64,000 bases of DNA, from the NCBI RefSeq assembly GCF_017873435.1, contig NZ_JAGGKG010000004.1:162210-226209 (forward strand), written 5' to 3'. Each line of letters starts with the position of its first letter. Within the stretch, counting starts at the first letter, position 1. A model generated the notes under the pieces. The model was not told where the DNA came from and made no database searches. It was given only the letters and a program-made list of their open reading frames with translations. Shown here piece by piece: positions 8,274 through 18,528 of this stretch. The stretch is from Paenibacillus turicensis (GTDB lineage Bacteria; Bacillota; Bacilli; Paenibacillales; Paenibacillaceae). The position numbers were made by a program, and so were the translations under genes.

Positions 8274-8310
8274 TATATCTCTATATCTTTATATCTTTAT
8301 ATCTTTATAT
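8274..8310. repeat. Short tandem repeat (TATATCTT units)
   Basis: About four near-identical 8-base TATATCTT units lie just past the permease stop codon. It is a simple repeat with no visible function. Confidence 0.6.
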
Positions 8311-8338
8311 TTTTCTATCTGTTTTTTATTCTTTGCTC

Positions 8339-10321
8339 TTAATTAAACAATCCCTTTAAAGCTGTAGAGGCATTTTTTTCTCTTACCATTGTGTATACCT
8401 CTTGACCATTTTTAAGCTTTAAGGCTACATAAAATAATTGCTCACCACTGCTTTCAAATGAACGACTGTTCCGATTTAAAACCTCAGAAATAATCGCTTG
8501 ATCCTCAACAGATATTTTTTTAATATTTTTCATTTTTGCCTTTACGTCATCTTTATGAGGATAAGTAAATCCTGGCGTCTTTATAGATACCAAAGCAATA
8601 TCCGCAGACTCGACTTGTTCTGGAGTGACCTCTAGACGCTCTGAGAGTTCTTTTTCCTTTAACCAAGTTCTAATTTTATCGAAGCTAGGTTCGATTTCAC
8701 CTGACCAATCATTGCTATCATCACCATGACTCATTTTAATACGGGCTATTGGAGCAATATCATTTGGTTTTAGACTTGCTGGCTGAGATAAGATCTCTTC
8801 TTTCAAAAGCTTTTTAAACTCATCCATTTCCTGCGGATCACTGAGCACAATTATACGTTCTGGTATCAACTCTGAGGTTAACGTAATACTTCGAATTACA
8901 TAATCAAATTCATACAATCGATTTTCATTATATTTGTAAGCATCTGTATTAAAGATTGCTAACAGCTCTTGTTCAAACATACTTGTTGGCAAATTATAAT
9001 TTCTGTTCAACTCTTCTCCATCCTTAAGCTTGTAACGAATAGACAGTAGTTGATTTCCTTTTGGATCAAATCTACGGCTAGGCGTTGGGAAGTCTGCCTC
9101 AATCAACTTTTCATGTAATTGATGAACTGCACTCACATACACTGGGTCATTAGAATATCGCTTTGGCTCCCTACCACCTTCACTGTAACTATCCATATAT
9201 AAATAAGGATGCCCCATACTTACACTCTCAATTTGCTCTATAGCAGGAATTTTACTTGAATAGCCATTCCAGCTCGCAACAGGGATATACAACATCAGCA
9301 CTGTTATAGTTCCGTATATTAAAGCGCCTTTAGATAGGACACGAAATGGAACTAACCATGTTTTCAAAAGAATCATTTCTGCGAGTATTAATCCTATTAA
9401 TCCGCCAAGGATACAACCTGCCACAGTCCAAGCAGATATCCAATTCGTCCACTGCATTGAAAAATACTCTTCCATAATTAACGCTGACCCAAGCATCATC
9501 ACAATCCGAAATAAGGGCTTTAAAAATTTAAAAGCTATCGCTTGTGTTGCATTTTCAACCTGACGAAGCTTATATAAACCAAATGATAGGACTGTAAATA
9601 AAATAATTAGACCACAATAAACTAACAATAAAGTTATGTCTGGTGCAGAATTTCCTAACGTAGTCATATAAATGAAGGGTGAAATTACTGTATCATCACT
9701 TCTTATGCCAACAGCTGAATAATACCCTTTTAAATAAAAGGATAAATGTTCTTTAATTAAAGCACTCATTAATGCTGGAAAGATTAAAAACGCATAAGTA
9801 ATAACTCCTTGTAAAATCGATTGCCCGATACATACACCCACAAATACGGTGAAGCTGAACATAAATAAAGTAAATATGCTAACAACTAGACCCCATTCTA
9901 AAATGATCAAACCAGAAAATTCATAATATAGTGTTGTAACGGATGATAATATGGAGGTAAATCCTGCAACAATCCAAATCGGGACCAACAGCATAATGAA
10001 ACCTGAAATTAGATTTGTGCTTAAAATATGCTGTCTCCGAAGAGGTAAACTATGAATTAGGATTGACTGCTTATTCGACTGAATATAACGAAGAATAAAA
10101 ATACCAGCAAGCACAGGGAAAATTAAAATCATTAGCCCTTGGCCTGTACCATTTACTTCAAATAAGCTTGAAATCGAGACCCGATCTTCAGCTGTTCTCC
10201 CCAACATATATAAAGGCGACACAAATAGTAATGCTAACAAGTATAAAATACTAATCCAGCCATGTTGCCTAAAATTTTGAATAAGGATGCTACGATTACA
10301 ATATAAGCGGTGTGACGTCAT
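8339..10321 (-). CDS. ABC transporter permease with DUF6449-like extracellular part
   Basis: The N-terminal 350 residues hold roughly ten hydrophobic segments typical of an ABC-2-like permease. The C-terminal 300 residues are a soluble charged region resembling the DUF6449 domain found in permeases of YtrA-type operons. It pairs with the ATPase encoded just upstream; the genes overlap by 26 bases. I chose the ATG at 10321 because GGAGG lies 9 bases before it; the ATG at 10342 lacks a site. The three-gene set (GntR repressor, ATPase, permease) resembles cell-envelope-antibiotic-induced ytr-like operons, which suggests a role in envelope stress. The substrate is unknown. Confidence 0.8.
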   Translation of the reverse strand: MTSHRLYCNRSILIQNFRQHGWISILYLLALLFVSPLYMLGRTAEDRVSISSLFEVNGTGQGLMILIFPVLAGIFILRYIQSNKQSILIHSLPLRRQHILSTNLISGFIMLLVPIWIVAGFTSILSSVTTLYYEFSGLIILEWGLVVSIFTLFMFSFTVFVGVCIGQSILQGVITYAFLIFPALMSALIKEHLSFYLKGYYSAVGIRSDDTVISPFIYMTTLGNSAPDITLLLVYCGLIILFTVLSFGLYKLRQVENATQAIAFKFLKPLFRIVMMLGSALIMEEYFSMQWTNWISAWTVAGCILGGLIGLILAEMILLKTWLVPFRVLSKGALIYGTITVLMLYIPVASWNGYSSKIPAIEQIESVSMGHPYLYMDSYSEGGREPKRYSNDPVYVSAVHQLHEKLIEADFPTPSRRFDPKGNQLLSIRYKLKDGEELNRNYNLPTSMFEQELLAIFNTDAYKYNENRLYEFDYVIRSITLTSELIPERIIVLSDPQEMDEFKKLLKEEILSQPASLKPNDIAPIARIKMSHGDDSNDWSGEIEPSFDKIRTWLKEKELSERLEVTPEQVESADIALVSIKTPGFTYPHKDDVKAKMKNIKKISVEDQAIISEVLNRNSRSFESSGEQLFYVALKLKNGQEVYTMVREKNASTALKGLFN

Positions 10322-11198
10322 AACCCACATCCTCCATTTCATAAATAAATATTTCCTCTAACGTTAATGGTAAAATATCTAGCACATAAGGTTTATAGCT
10401 TTGAAATTGTGATTTAATTTGTTCTCGCTCCCCTTTTGCAATGTACAACACAATACTCCCCCTTCGCTCTGTATGTAATAGGTTGAGTTGTCCTTGTATG
10501 GCATCTGCATCCTGTGCGTTACGAAAGGCAACTTGGATTTTGTGTGTATCTGCCTTGAGATCATCCAATTCTTTCTCCACAATCATTTGCCCCTTATGCA
10601 TAATCCCCACATGGTCACATAAATCTTCAATTTCCCGTAAATTATGTGAGGAAATCAAAACGGTGAGTTCTCGATCTGCTACCTCTTGAAATAATAAATT
10701 TTTAATTTGCTGACGCATTACGGGGTCAAGTCCATCAATAGGTTCATCCATAATAAGCAATTCTGGCATACAGCTTAATGCTAACCAAAACGCCGCTTGA
10801 CGTTGCATCCCTTTAGACATACGGTGTAGTTTTTGCTTCGGATCAAGCTTAAATATTTGACCCAGCTCATGGAAACGTTGCTCACTCCAGTAGGGGTAAA
10901 TCCGCTTATAGAAATTACTCATTTGTAAAATGGATGACTGCGGAAAAAAGTACGGCGTATCCGCCATAAACATAATCTTCCCTTTTAACTCTATGTTCTC
11001 AAATACATCCTGCTTATGAATTTGAACACTGCCATGATCTGCGCGATATATACCTGCAAGCACCTTCAGCAAGGTTGTTTTGCCTGCGCCGTTAGAGCCT
11101 AACAAGCCGTAAATTGAGCCTTTTCGTATATGAAGACTGACTTCGTCTATAGCTCGCTCTTTATCAAATGATTTAGATAGCTGATTAATGCGAATCAT
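10296..11198 (-). CDS. ABC transporter ATP-binding protein
   Basis: The 300-residue protein contains Walker A GSNGAGKT at residues 34-41, the signature MSKGMQRQ, Walker B LLIMDEP followed by DGLDP, and the switch histidine in ISSHN. The C-terminal 90 residues form a small extra domain as in drug/lantibiotic-type exporters. It overlaps the GntR gene by 14 bases and the permease gene by 26, indicating tight translational coupling. It energises the adjacent permease at the inner face of the membrane. Direction of transport is inferred to be export. Confidence 0.92.
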   Translation of the reverse strand: MIRINQLSKSFDKERAIDEVSLHIRKGSIYGLLGSNGAGKTTLLKVLAGIYRADHGSVQIHKQDVFENIELKGKIMFMADTPYFFPQSSILQMSNFYKRIYPYWSEQRFHELGQIFKLDPKQKLHRMSKGMQRQAAFWLALSCMPELLIMDEPIDGLDPVMRQQIKNLLFQEVADRELTVLISSHNLREIEDLCDHVGIMHKGQMIVEKELDDLKADTHKIQVAFRNAQDADAIQGQLNLLHTERRGSIVLYIAKGEREQIKSQFQSYKPYVLDILPLTLEEIFIYEMEDVGYDVTPLIL

Positions 11199-11646
11199 GA
11201 GGACCCTCCTTTTCCTTCTCTTTTTCTTTATCTTCTTCCTCGTCTTCTTCTTTATCTTCTTTATCTGTGTGGCTTTCCTGCACTTGCTTTAACGCGGCTT
11301 CAAAAGCTTGCGCGACATCCTGATGATTTAATCCCGAATAGCTTGCTTCCGCAATTAGCTTCACAAATCCAGCTTGTAATTGTATCAACATCTCTGAATT
11401 TTGCCCTCCCGTATATTCAGCCACAAAGCTCCCTTTTCCTTGCATGGAATAAATATAGCCCTCTCGTTCCAGCTCTCTATACGCCTTTTGAATTGTATTT
11501 GGATTCACTGTGAGTTGGGTTGATAAAGTACGTACAGATGGCAACTGCTCATCCACCTGAAGTACGCCATATACGATCATTTCTTTAATTTTATCCATTA
11601 GCTGCTCATAAATCGGCTTCCGACTCCGCACGTCAAGTTCAAACAT
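11185..11646 (-). CDS. GntR family regulator, YtrA subfamily
   Basis: The 153-residue repressor has a winged helix at residues 5-70 (PIYEQLMDKIKEMI, LPSVRTLSTQLTVNPNTIQKAY, REGYIYSMQGKGSFV) and the short helical dimerisation tail of the YtrA subfamily. The last 25 residues are almost only Lys, Glu and Asp, an odd tail encoded by a purine-rich stretch that runs into the ATPase gene. It should repress its own operon through the perfect dyad 32 bases upstream of its start. GGGAGG precedes the ATG. Confidence 0.9.
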   Translation of the reverse strand: MFELDVRSRKPIYEQLMDKIKEMIVYGVLQVDEQLPSVRTLSTQLTVNPNTIQKAYRELEREGYIYSMQGKGSFVAEYTGGQNSEMLIQLQAGFVKLIAEASYSGLNHQDVAQAFEAALKQVQESHTDKEDKEEDEEEDKEKEKEKEGPHDSH

Positions 11647-11677
11647 GTTGTCCCTCCCTTCTCTTTCTGTCGATCAG

Positions 11678-11726
11678 GTGTATTAACTGTATTACTATTA
11701 TTAGTACAGTTAATACACTTTGTCAA
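11678..11726 (-). promoter_or_regulatory. YtrA-like operator and promoter of the GntR-ABC operon
   Basis: A perfect inverted repeat, GTGTATTAACTGTA (11678-11691) and TACAGTTAATACAC (11705-11718), has a 13-bp centre. Read on the minus strand, TTGACA (11721-11726) is followed after 17 bases by TAATAA. One operator arm therefore fills the spacer. A 13-bp centre between GTGTA/TACAC-like arms is also my recollection of the B. subtilis YtrA site. Confidence 0.8.
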
Positions 11727-11785
11727 TAGAAATATATAATGCTCTTTTTTTGATAACATCAAACCAAGTACAAATCAAACGAAAA

Positions 11786-11825
11786 AAGACGGTTAAAGGC
11801 ACATGATCTCTACCTTTACCGTCTT
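11786..11825 (-). terminator. Terminator
   Basis: AAGACGGTTAAAGG and CCTTTACCGTCTT form a strong hairpin. On the minus strand it is followed by a T-run, so it ends the gene stopping at 11857. Confidence 0.75.
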
Positions 11826-11856
11826 ACATTTTTAAATTACAGTTATTACTTTCCCA

Positions 11857-12720
11857 CTATGATTCTTCATTTTTTTGAATTTTCGAAGGGTTATTTATTT
11901 TATAAGCGACAGGATGCTTCGTTAACTTTTTAGCTACAATTTTAGCCTCAAATGTAAGCACATCACCGACTTCCAACTCTTGTTTTTTCATGGTGGCACT
12001 ATGGCTTGACCAAGCTTCGCCAATCAATAGCTCAGGTTCAATCACCTTCACCTCTTCGTAAATAATCACCTCATCCTCACTTTCAGAGAAGTGATTCGGA
12101 ACCGTTGTAAACTCAGCAACCTTTGCACTCATTTTCACCTTATCAACAGGTAATTCCAGCTTGGGTTGCTTCGCTTTTTTCGCCTTACTTTCCTTCAGCT
12201 TCACAATCGGCTCAGGAGACAAAGCTTCATCCTCTGATGGAAAGCTAATATCAACAACACCCTCTAAAGTCTCTACAGTGGTGGCTAAGGATGGCTTTTC
12301 TCCAACCACTTCCTCTATCTTAGCTACTGCATCTAGATCCATTTCAGCAGCTTCATCACTTATAGCTTCATCATCTACTGTTTTATGGCTGATTCCTTCA
12401 TTACTAGTTGACTCATTATCCCTTGATTCACTACCCGTCCCAGTGCCCTTATTGCCATAGCTCGCCGCCTGCATTTCCTTGAGATAAGAAGGATGAATGA
12501 GGTGGAGTTCGCCTGTCTCCAGTTTAATCACTGACGTAATATCATCCACATAACCAACAATTTCACAAGCTATATTTTTCCCTGTCCCTTTATGATAAAA
12601 AGCTTTCATTTTTGTTGCTTTAGGGGTGACTAAGCCCCATTCCTTACATTTATCTATCGCTTCAGCTTCATTTTCAAATGCAACATAATCCTTTGGTGTA
12701 ATCCATAATAGCTTTGACAT
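11857..12720 (-). CDS. Hypothetical acidic protein with low-complexity centre
   Basis: This protein of about 287 residues has three parts. The first 95 residues are globular (MSKLLWITPKDYVAFENE, EIVGYVDDITSVIKLETGELHLIHPSYLKE). The middle is acidic, rich in Ser, Glu and Asp and probably disordered. The C-terminal part is Lys/Glu-rich and ends in LTFEAKIVAKKLTKHPVAYKI. No signal peptide or membrane segment is visible. I chose the ATG at 12720, which follows AAAGGTGG; an in-frame upstream extension to 12819 has no such site. I recognise no family. Confidence 0.65.
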   Translation of the reverse strand: MSKLLWITPKDYVAFENEAEAIDKCKEWGLVTPKATKMKAFYHKGTGKNIACEIVGYVDDITSVIKLETGELHLIHPSYLKEMQAASYGNKGTGTGSESRDNESTSNEGISHKTVDDEAISDEAAEMDLDAVAKIEEVVGEKPSLATTVETLEGVVDISFPSEDEALSPEPIVKLKESKAKKAKQPKLELPVDKVKMSAKVAEFTTVPNHFSESEDEVIIYEEVKVIEPELLIGEAWSSHSATMKKQELEVGDVLTFEAKIVAKKLTKHPVAYKINNPSKIQKNEES

Positions 12721-12914
12721 GGAATCACGATCCCACCTTTCTTCGGTTATTTTAACATGTTTACATACTGAACTAAATATACCGTGTACATGCTTTATTT
12801 TCAAAACTTGAGAAATCATACTTAAACATGATACTTTAGTAAGTAAGCATAATAAAGTAACAAATATGAACGACTATTTTTGTATGTATTTTTTACACTT
12901 AGAGGAGTTGAAAT

Positions 12915-14027
12915 ATGTTTATCCTGATTGGTCTTGTTTTTTTACTTATTTATGGGGTTCTCGTCTTTTATATCGGGTGGAGTGGCTGGCGATGGATGAG
13001 ACCTGTTGTATCTGCGAGATTTAAGCTATTTTATATCGTAATCATTTCCTTCCTTGCGATATCATTAATATTAGGCAGAGTATTTGGAAGCATTTCCATC
13101 CTGTCCATGATTGGCTCCTATTGGTTAGCGGTGTTCTCATTACTACTATTATTATTACCTATTGCACATCTAAGTATTTGGTTATCCCGCTTAACCCCAC
13201 TGCCTAGGCATCGCGTACAAAAATGGGTAGGATTCATTACGTTAGCAACCTTACTGTTGTTACTTGGATACGGTTCCTATCAGGCGTACAATCCAGTTGT
13301 AAGGGAATATAACCTTCATATCAATAAAAAAGTGGATGGGTTAGACCAATTAAAAATTGTGATGGCATCTGATATGCATTTTGGTCTATTATCAGGCGAA
13401 AATCATGCAAAGCGGATGGTATCTACGATTAATGAGTTACAACCTGATCTTGTATTATACCCTGGAGATATTATTGATGATGATTTAGATGCGTATCGCA
13501 ATCGTGATTTTGTAAAAATATTAAGTGATGTAAAAGCCAAATACGGTGTGTTTGCTTCACTTGGCAATCATGATAAATACGATGGTCCTATTCAAAATAT
13601 TATTGATACACTGAAGCAAAGCAATATGTCTGTATTGTATGACGAGAACATTACGATTAACGACCAGTTTACCCTAGTTGGACGCAAGGATCGAACGGAA
13701 AAGGATCGCAATCCACTTTCTTCGCTTATGGCAGGCATCGACAAGTCTAAGCCACTTATTTTGTTAGAGCATCAGCCGTATGATTTAGACCTTGCAAATG
13801 AACAAGGAATCGATCTTATGGTGTCTGGACATACACATCGGGGCCAAATTGCACCTGCTCATCTCATTACGAAGGCCATTTATGAAAATGACTGGGGTTA
13901 TTTAAAAAAGGGTAATATGCATTCGGTTGTCACCTCAGGATATGGTTTTTGGGGACCGCCTATTCGTCTAGGGAGTCGCTCAGAAATCGTGCAAATTAAT
14001 ATTACGTTTGGCGACAATAATAAATAA
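12915..14027 (+). CDS. Membrane-anchored metallophosphoesterase (YkuE-like)
   Basis: The first 125 residues form about four membrane helices. The rest is a calcineurin-like phosphoesterase: MASDMHFG, PGDIIDDD, LGNHDKYDG, LLEHQPYDL and SGHTHRGQ supply the metal-binding Asp, His and Asn residues in the expected order. Members are surface metal-dependent phosphoesterases; in B. subtilis YkuE is placed in the wall, but here the anchor is a multi-helix membrane domain. The substrate is unknown. AGAGGAG precedes the ATG. It is monocistronic with its own terminator. Confidence 0.88.
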   Translation: MFILIGLVFLLIYGVLVFYIGWSGWRWMRPVVSARFKLFYIVIISFLAISLILGRVFGSISILSMIGSYWLAVFSLLLLLLPIAHLSIWLSRLTPLPRHRVQKWVGFITLATLLLLLGYGSYQAYNPVVREYNLHINKKVDGLDQLKIVMASDMHFGLLSGENHAKRMVSTINELQPDLVLYPGDIIDDDLDAYRNRDFVKILSDVKAKYGVFASLGNHDKYDGPIQNIIDTLKQSNMSVLYDENITINDQFTLVGRKDRTEKDRNPLSSLMAGIDKSKPLILLEHQPYDLDLANEQGIDLMVSGHTHRGQIAPAHLITKAIYENDWGYLKKGNMHSVVTSGYGFWGPPIRLGSRSEIVQINITFGDNNK

Positions 14028-14035
14028 AATTAAAA

Positions 14036-14073
14036 AGCGATGTAGGGTAAGATTTATTTTCTCACCTTACATC
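14036..14073. terminator. Bidirectional terminator between convergent genes
   Basis: CGATGTA and TACATCG close an extended hairpin with AAAAAG on the left and TTTTATAT on the right, between the phosphoesterase stop and the stop at 14097. Confidence 0.7.
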
Positions 14074-14096
14074 GTTTTATATTAACCTAAGCTAAT

Positions 14097-14648
14097 CTAT
14101 TCTGCATTTGGTTCATTTAATAATCGAAGTAATGCCACTAAATCGCCAGCGGAAGATGTACCATAGCTAAATGAAGTATCATTTTGAGTAAGATCCTCCA
14201 GCACGGTTTGGATTGGAATCAACTTAACGGATGCATTCTGAATATGCTCCAGTTCATTTTCATCCTTTACCTTCCCATGCACAAACCAATACTCCCATTC
14301 TACACCTGGAACAAGGCTGTCTCTTATTTTACGTTTTTTATCCGAGGTGAATTTGATTTCTGTCCATGCCTTTACACTAGTTTTTAAGCTGTCTGAATTA
14401 CGTAGCTTCGAGCTAGTTTTAGACTTCACGCCTAGCTTTTCCATTTGCGACTTCGTCAGCTTACTAATATAAGTGACAGGACGAACACTCACCTGTACTT
14501 CACAATGCACATATTGCCAACCTGTTTCTTCATGATAACGAACTGCAAGGAAGCTAATCTCATCAAGCTTATCTTTCATCCCTCTAATGGTGAAATAACC
14601 GTTTTTAGAAAGCCATTCCTCCACCAAAGCTTCTGCCTGTAGCGCCAT
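14097..14648 (-). CDS. Hypothetical protein with possible PD-(D/E)XK-like core
   Basis: The 183-residue soluble protein is not a family I know. The N-terminal half (EALVEEWLSKNGYFTIRG, then DKLDEISFLAVR, then YVHCEVQVSVRPV) has the order helix, beta strand with Asp/Glu, beta strand with Glu-x-Gln that is seen in PD-(D/E)XK nuclease-fold proteins. This is a pattern resemblance only. The remainder is basic (KKRKIRDSLVPG) followed by VEWEYWFVHGKV. AAGGAGG lies 8 bases before the ATG. It has no evident operon partner. Confidence 0.65.
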   Translation of the reverse strand: MALQAEALVEEWLSKNGYFTIRGMKDKLDEISFLAVRYHEETGWQYVHCEVQVSVRPVTYISKLTKSQMEKLGVKSKTSSKLRNSDSLKTSVKAWTEIKFTSDKKRKIRDSLVPGVEWEYWFVHGKVKDENELEHIQNASVKLIPIQTVLEDLTQNDTSFSYGTSSAGDLVALLRLLNEPNAE

Positions 14649-14860
14649 TATTATTCCTCCTTATACGTTAACGTTGTATTCATGAGACGAAAATATAATT
14701 TCATTTACTATTCGCTATTTATTTACAATTTCCTTTAGATAACCTCCCCATTGGAGTGATTTTTTATATACACATATTTTCCTCTTTGTGATACTTTGAC
14801 AGTAGGATTTAATTTATCAGTAGGATGCAATTCTCAATTTCACTCAAGGAGTTGAAAGAT

Positions 14861-14932
14861 ATGTATAACCTATACCATGTATGTATCGGATATGTACAGA
14901 AAGCTCTTCATGCAAAGCCAATATTAAGATGA
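14861..14932 (+). CDS. Possible 23-residue leader peptide
   Basis: An ATG preceded at 7-8 bases by AAGGAG opens a 23-codon frame (MYNLYHVCIGYVQKALHAK and four more residues, then TGA). It lies 108 bases upstream of the CD3324-family gene, on the same strand, and its last third overlaps the left arm of a perfect 9-bp hairpin. The ribosome binding site is as good as those of the real genes around it. It could be a leader peptide that controls the downstream gene, or simply chance. Confidence 0.4.
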   Translation: MYNLYHVCIGYVQKALHAKPILR

Positions 14933-14970
14933 AGGCGATACTTTGCATGGAGTAACTTAACACCATCGCC
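14909..14970 (+). promoter_or_regulatory. Overlapping hairpins in the leader of the CD3324-family gene
   Basis: CATGCAAAG (14909-14917) pairs perfectly with CTTTGCATG (14941-14949). GGCGAT (14934-14939), inside that loop, can pair with ATCGCC (14965-14970) outside it. The two stems interlock, so they form either a pseudoknot or alternative folds. Position behind a short frame suggests attenuation-type control. The rest of the 390-base gap before 15041 shows nothing else. Confidence 0.45.
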
Positions 14971-15040
14971 ATAAAAGTAAACTTCATTCTTGGTAAAAGC
15001 TTTGTACCTTATTGCACTTTAAAATAAGGAGCTGGCAAGA

Positions 15041-15304
15041 GTGAAATATGTTAAAGCAGATGAGGTTTTACCGACCAAACTTCTAGTGGAACTACAAAAA
15101 TATGTTCCGAGTGGTTTGTTATATATTCCTACACCTAAGAAAGACCATAAAAAGTGGGGAGAAGCAACAGGTAGCCGCAAAATTATAGCCAATCGAAATC
15201 ATCAAATTAAGCAACGCTTCAAAGCGGGTGAAGGAATAGAACAGCTATCGAGCAGTTTTTATTTATCCGTAGATAGCATTAAAAAAATTGTATATCGTAA
15301 ATAA
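15041..15304 (+). CDS. CD3324 family protein
   Basis: The 87-residue protein matches the CD3324 family of small Firmicute proteins: the N-terminus MKYVKADEVLPTKLLVELQK, a Tyr/Pro-rich centre (SGLLYIPTPKKDHKKWGEATG) and a C-terminal helix-turn-helix-like end (GIEQLSSSFYLSVDSIKKIV) like a Mor or sigma-region-4 module. DNA binding is plausible but untested; the family function is unknown. The start is GTG, 10 bases after AAGGAG. A leader with a small frame and hairpins lies upstream, and a terminator follows the stop. Confidence 0.85.
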   Translation: MKYVKADEVLPTKLLVELQKYVPSGLLYIPTPKKDHKKWGEATGSRKIIANRNHQIKQRFKAGEGIEQLSSSFYLSVDSIKKIVYRK

Positions 15305-15315
15305 ACAAATAAATG

Positions 15316-15353
15316 AAGCCTAATGGAAATTAATATTTCTGTTGGGCTTTTTG
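15316..15353 (+). terminator. Terminator
   Basis: AAGCCTAATGGAAAT and ATTTCTGTTGGGCTT form a long stem followed by TTT, directly behind the CD3324-family gene. Confidence 0.8.
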
Positions 15354-15453
15354 GCTATTTAGGTACAGTATATTTAAAAATAACCTTTACATATTTTTGG
15401 CTCCTACATTGTTCCATAATATTGTTAGCCAATAATTATGGGGGTTTTGTTCT

Positions 15454-16344
15454 ATGCAAATTCATTTTAGAAACAACTGCAGTATCGTTAACTTTGGTGA
15501 GGATTATTATAAAATTAGAGACTTTCTCTTAAAGCTAAACCAACCCAACTTTACATTTGGCAGATGGGATTGGATGGTTACACATAGTGACCTCGATCAA
15601 TCCGCAATAAGTAAAATTGGAGTATGGGAGCATGATTCAGAAATCGTGGCGCTAGCTACATTTGATTGTGAGCTTGGGCAAAGCTACATTTATACTCTAG
15701 ACGGCTTTAAGCATTTAAAGTCAGAAATGTTAGCTTATGCAGAGCAACATTTGTCTACGAAGGAGAAATTTGAGGTTTTAATTTTAGACTCTGACTATGA
15801 GTTTCAAAATATTGCGGCTACTGCTGGCTTTATCGCTTCACAAGGGAAACAAGAAGAGGCACTTTTACCTATAGATTCACATCCATTAAGCTATAGCTTA
15901 CCGGATGGCTTTAGAATCACAAGTATGGCAGACAATTATGACTTAACTCAATATGGGAACGTTCTTTGGAGGGGTTTTAACCATGAATTAGATGGAGAAG
16001 GACCTTTTAATCCCTCCGAGGAGCAGTTAGTTGCTTTGCAAAATGAGATGAAACGCCCTAATGTGAACCTTGACTTGAAAATAGCCGTTGTGAATACAGA
16101 CGGGGAGTTTGTAGCCTATTGTGGGATGTGGTACGATCCTCAGTCCCAATATGCCGTCGTTGAACCTGTTGCAACTGATCCAAACTATCGTAGACTTGGT
16201 TTAGCAAAAGCAGCAGTGTTAGAGGGCATTCGGAGATGTGGGGCACTAGGCGCAAAAGAAGCCATCGTTGGCTCAACGCAGCAATTTTATTATAGTATTG
16301 GTTTCCGCCCTTATCAGACCTCTAGCTGGTGGATAAAAAAGTGA
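15454..16344 (+). CDS. GNAT family N-acetyltransferase (two-domain)
   Basis: The 296-residue protein looks like two GNAT folds in tandem. The C-terminal one carries the acetyl-CoA site as VEPVATDPNYRRLGLAKAAV, followed by YYSIGFRPYQTSSWW typical of the domain end. The N-terminal one is degenerate (WEHDSEIVALATFD, then EFQNIAATAGF). It would transfer an acetyl group from acetyl-CoA to an unknown amine in the cytosol. GGGGG lies 9 bases before the ATG. It stands alone, between two terminators. Confidence 0.88.
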   Translation: MQIHFRNNCSIVNFGEDYYKIRDFLLKLNQPNFTFGRWDWMVTHSDLDQSAISKIGVWEHDSEIVALATFDCELGQSYIYTLDGFKHLKSEMLAYAEQHLSTKEKFEVLILDSDYEFQNIAATAGFIASQGKQEEALLPIDSHPLSYSLPDGFRITSMADNYDLTQYGNVLWRGFNHELDGEGPFNPSEEQLVALQNEMKRPNVNLDLKIAVVNTDGEFVAYCGMWYDPQSQYAVVEPVATDPNYRRLGLAKAAVLEGIRRCGALGAKEAIVGSTQQFYYSIGFRPYQTSSWWIKK

Positions 16345-16402
16345 TGAAAGAATCCCTACAAATTACACATCAAATTTTCGAGTAGCTAACAAGCATAAAA
16401 CA

Positions 16403-16441
16403 AGCCTCTAATCCCACTGGCTTAAGGTGGTTTAGAGGCTT
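16403..16441. terminator. Bidirectional terminator between convergent genes
   Basis: AGCCTCTAATCCCAC and GGTGGTTTAGAGGCT pair almost completely. It separates the GNAT gene (plus) from the PTS gene (minus). Confidence 0.8.
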
Positions 16442-16480
16442 CATCATCTTCATTTAAACATTAGGCTTTTAAAATATTTT

Positions 16481-18436
<1,956 letters not shown>

Positions 18437-18446
18437 TTATAAAAAA

Positions 18447-18518
18447 GGCGAAACCATACATTCCAGACCAATTACTTAATCTGAAAGGTGGTTTCGCCTG
18501 CGTTACCAGTAACGATCC
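18447..18518 (-). promoter_or_regulatory. RAT antiterminator and overlapping terminator before the PTS gene
   Basis: On the minus strand GGATCGTTACTGG...CGCAGGCGAAACC (18518-18487) matches the ribonucleic antiterminator bound by LicT/SacY proteins. It overlaps the left arm of a terminator whose stem is GGCGAAACC (18447-18455) paired with GGTTTCGCC (18490-18498), followed by a T-run. Confidence 0.88.
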
Positions 18519-18528
18519 GTTATTTTAT

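Noticed and set aside
8274..8310. TATATCTT tandem repeat as a regulatory or phase-variable site
   Set aside because: It lies downstream of a stop codon and not in a promoter or coding sequence; treated as a simple repeat.
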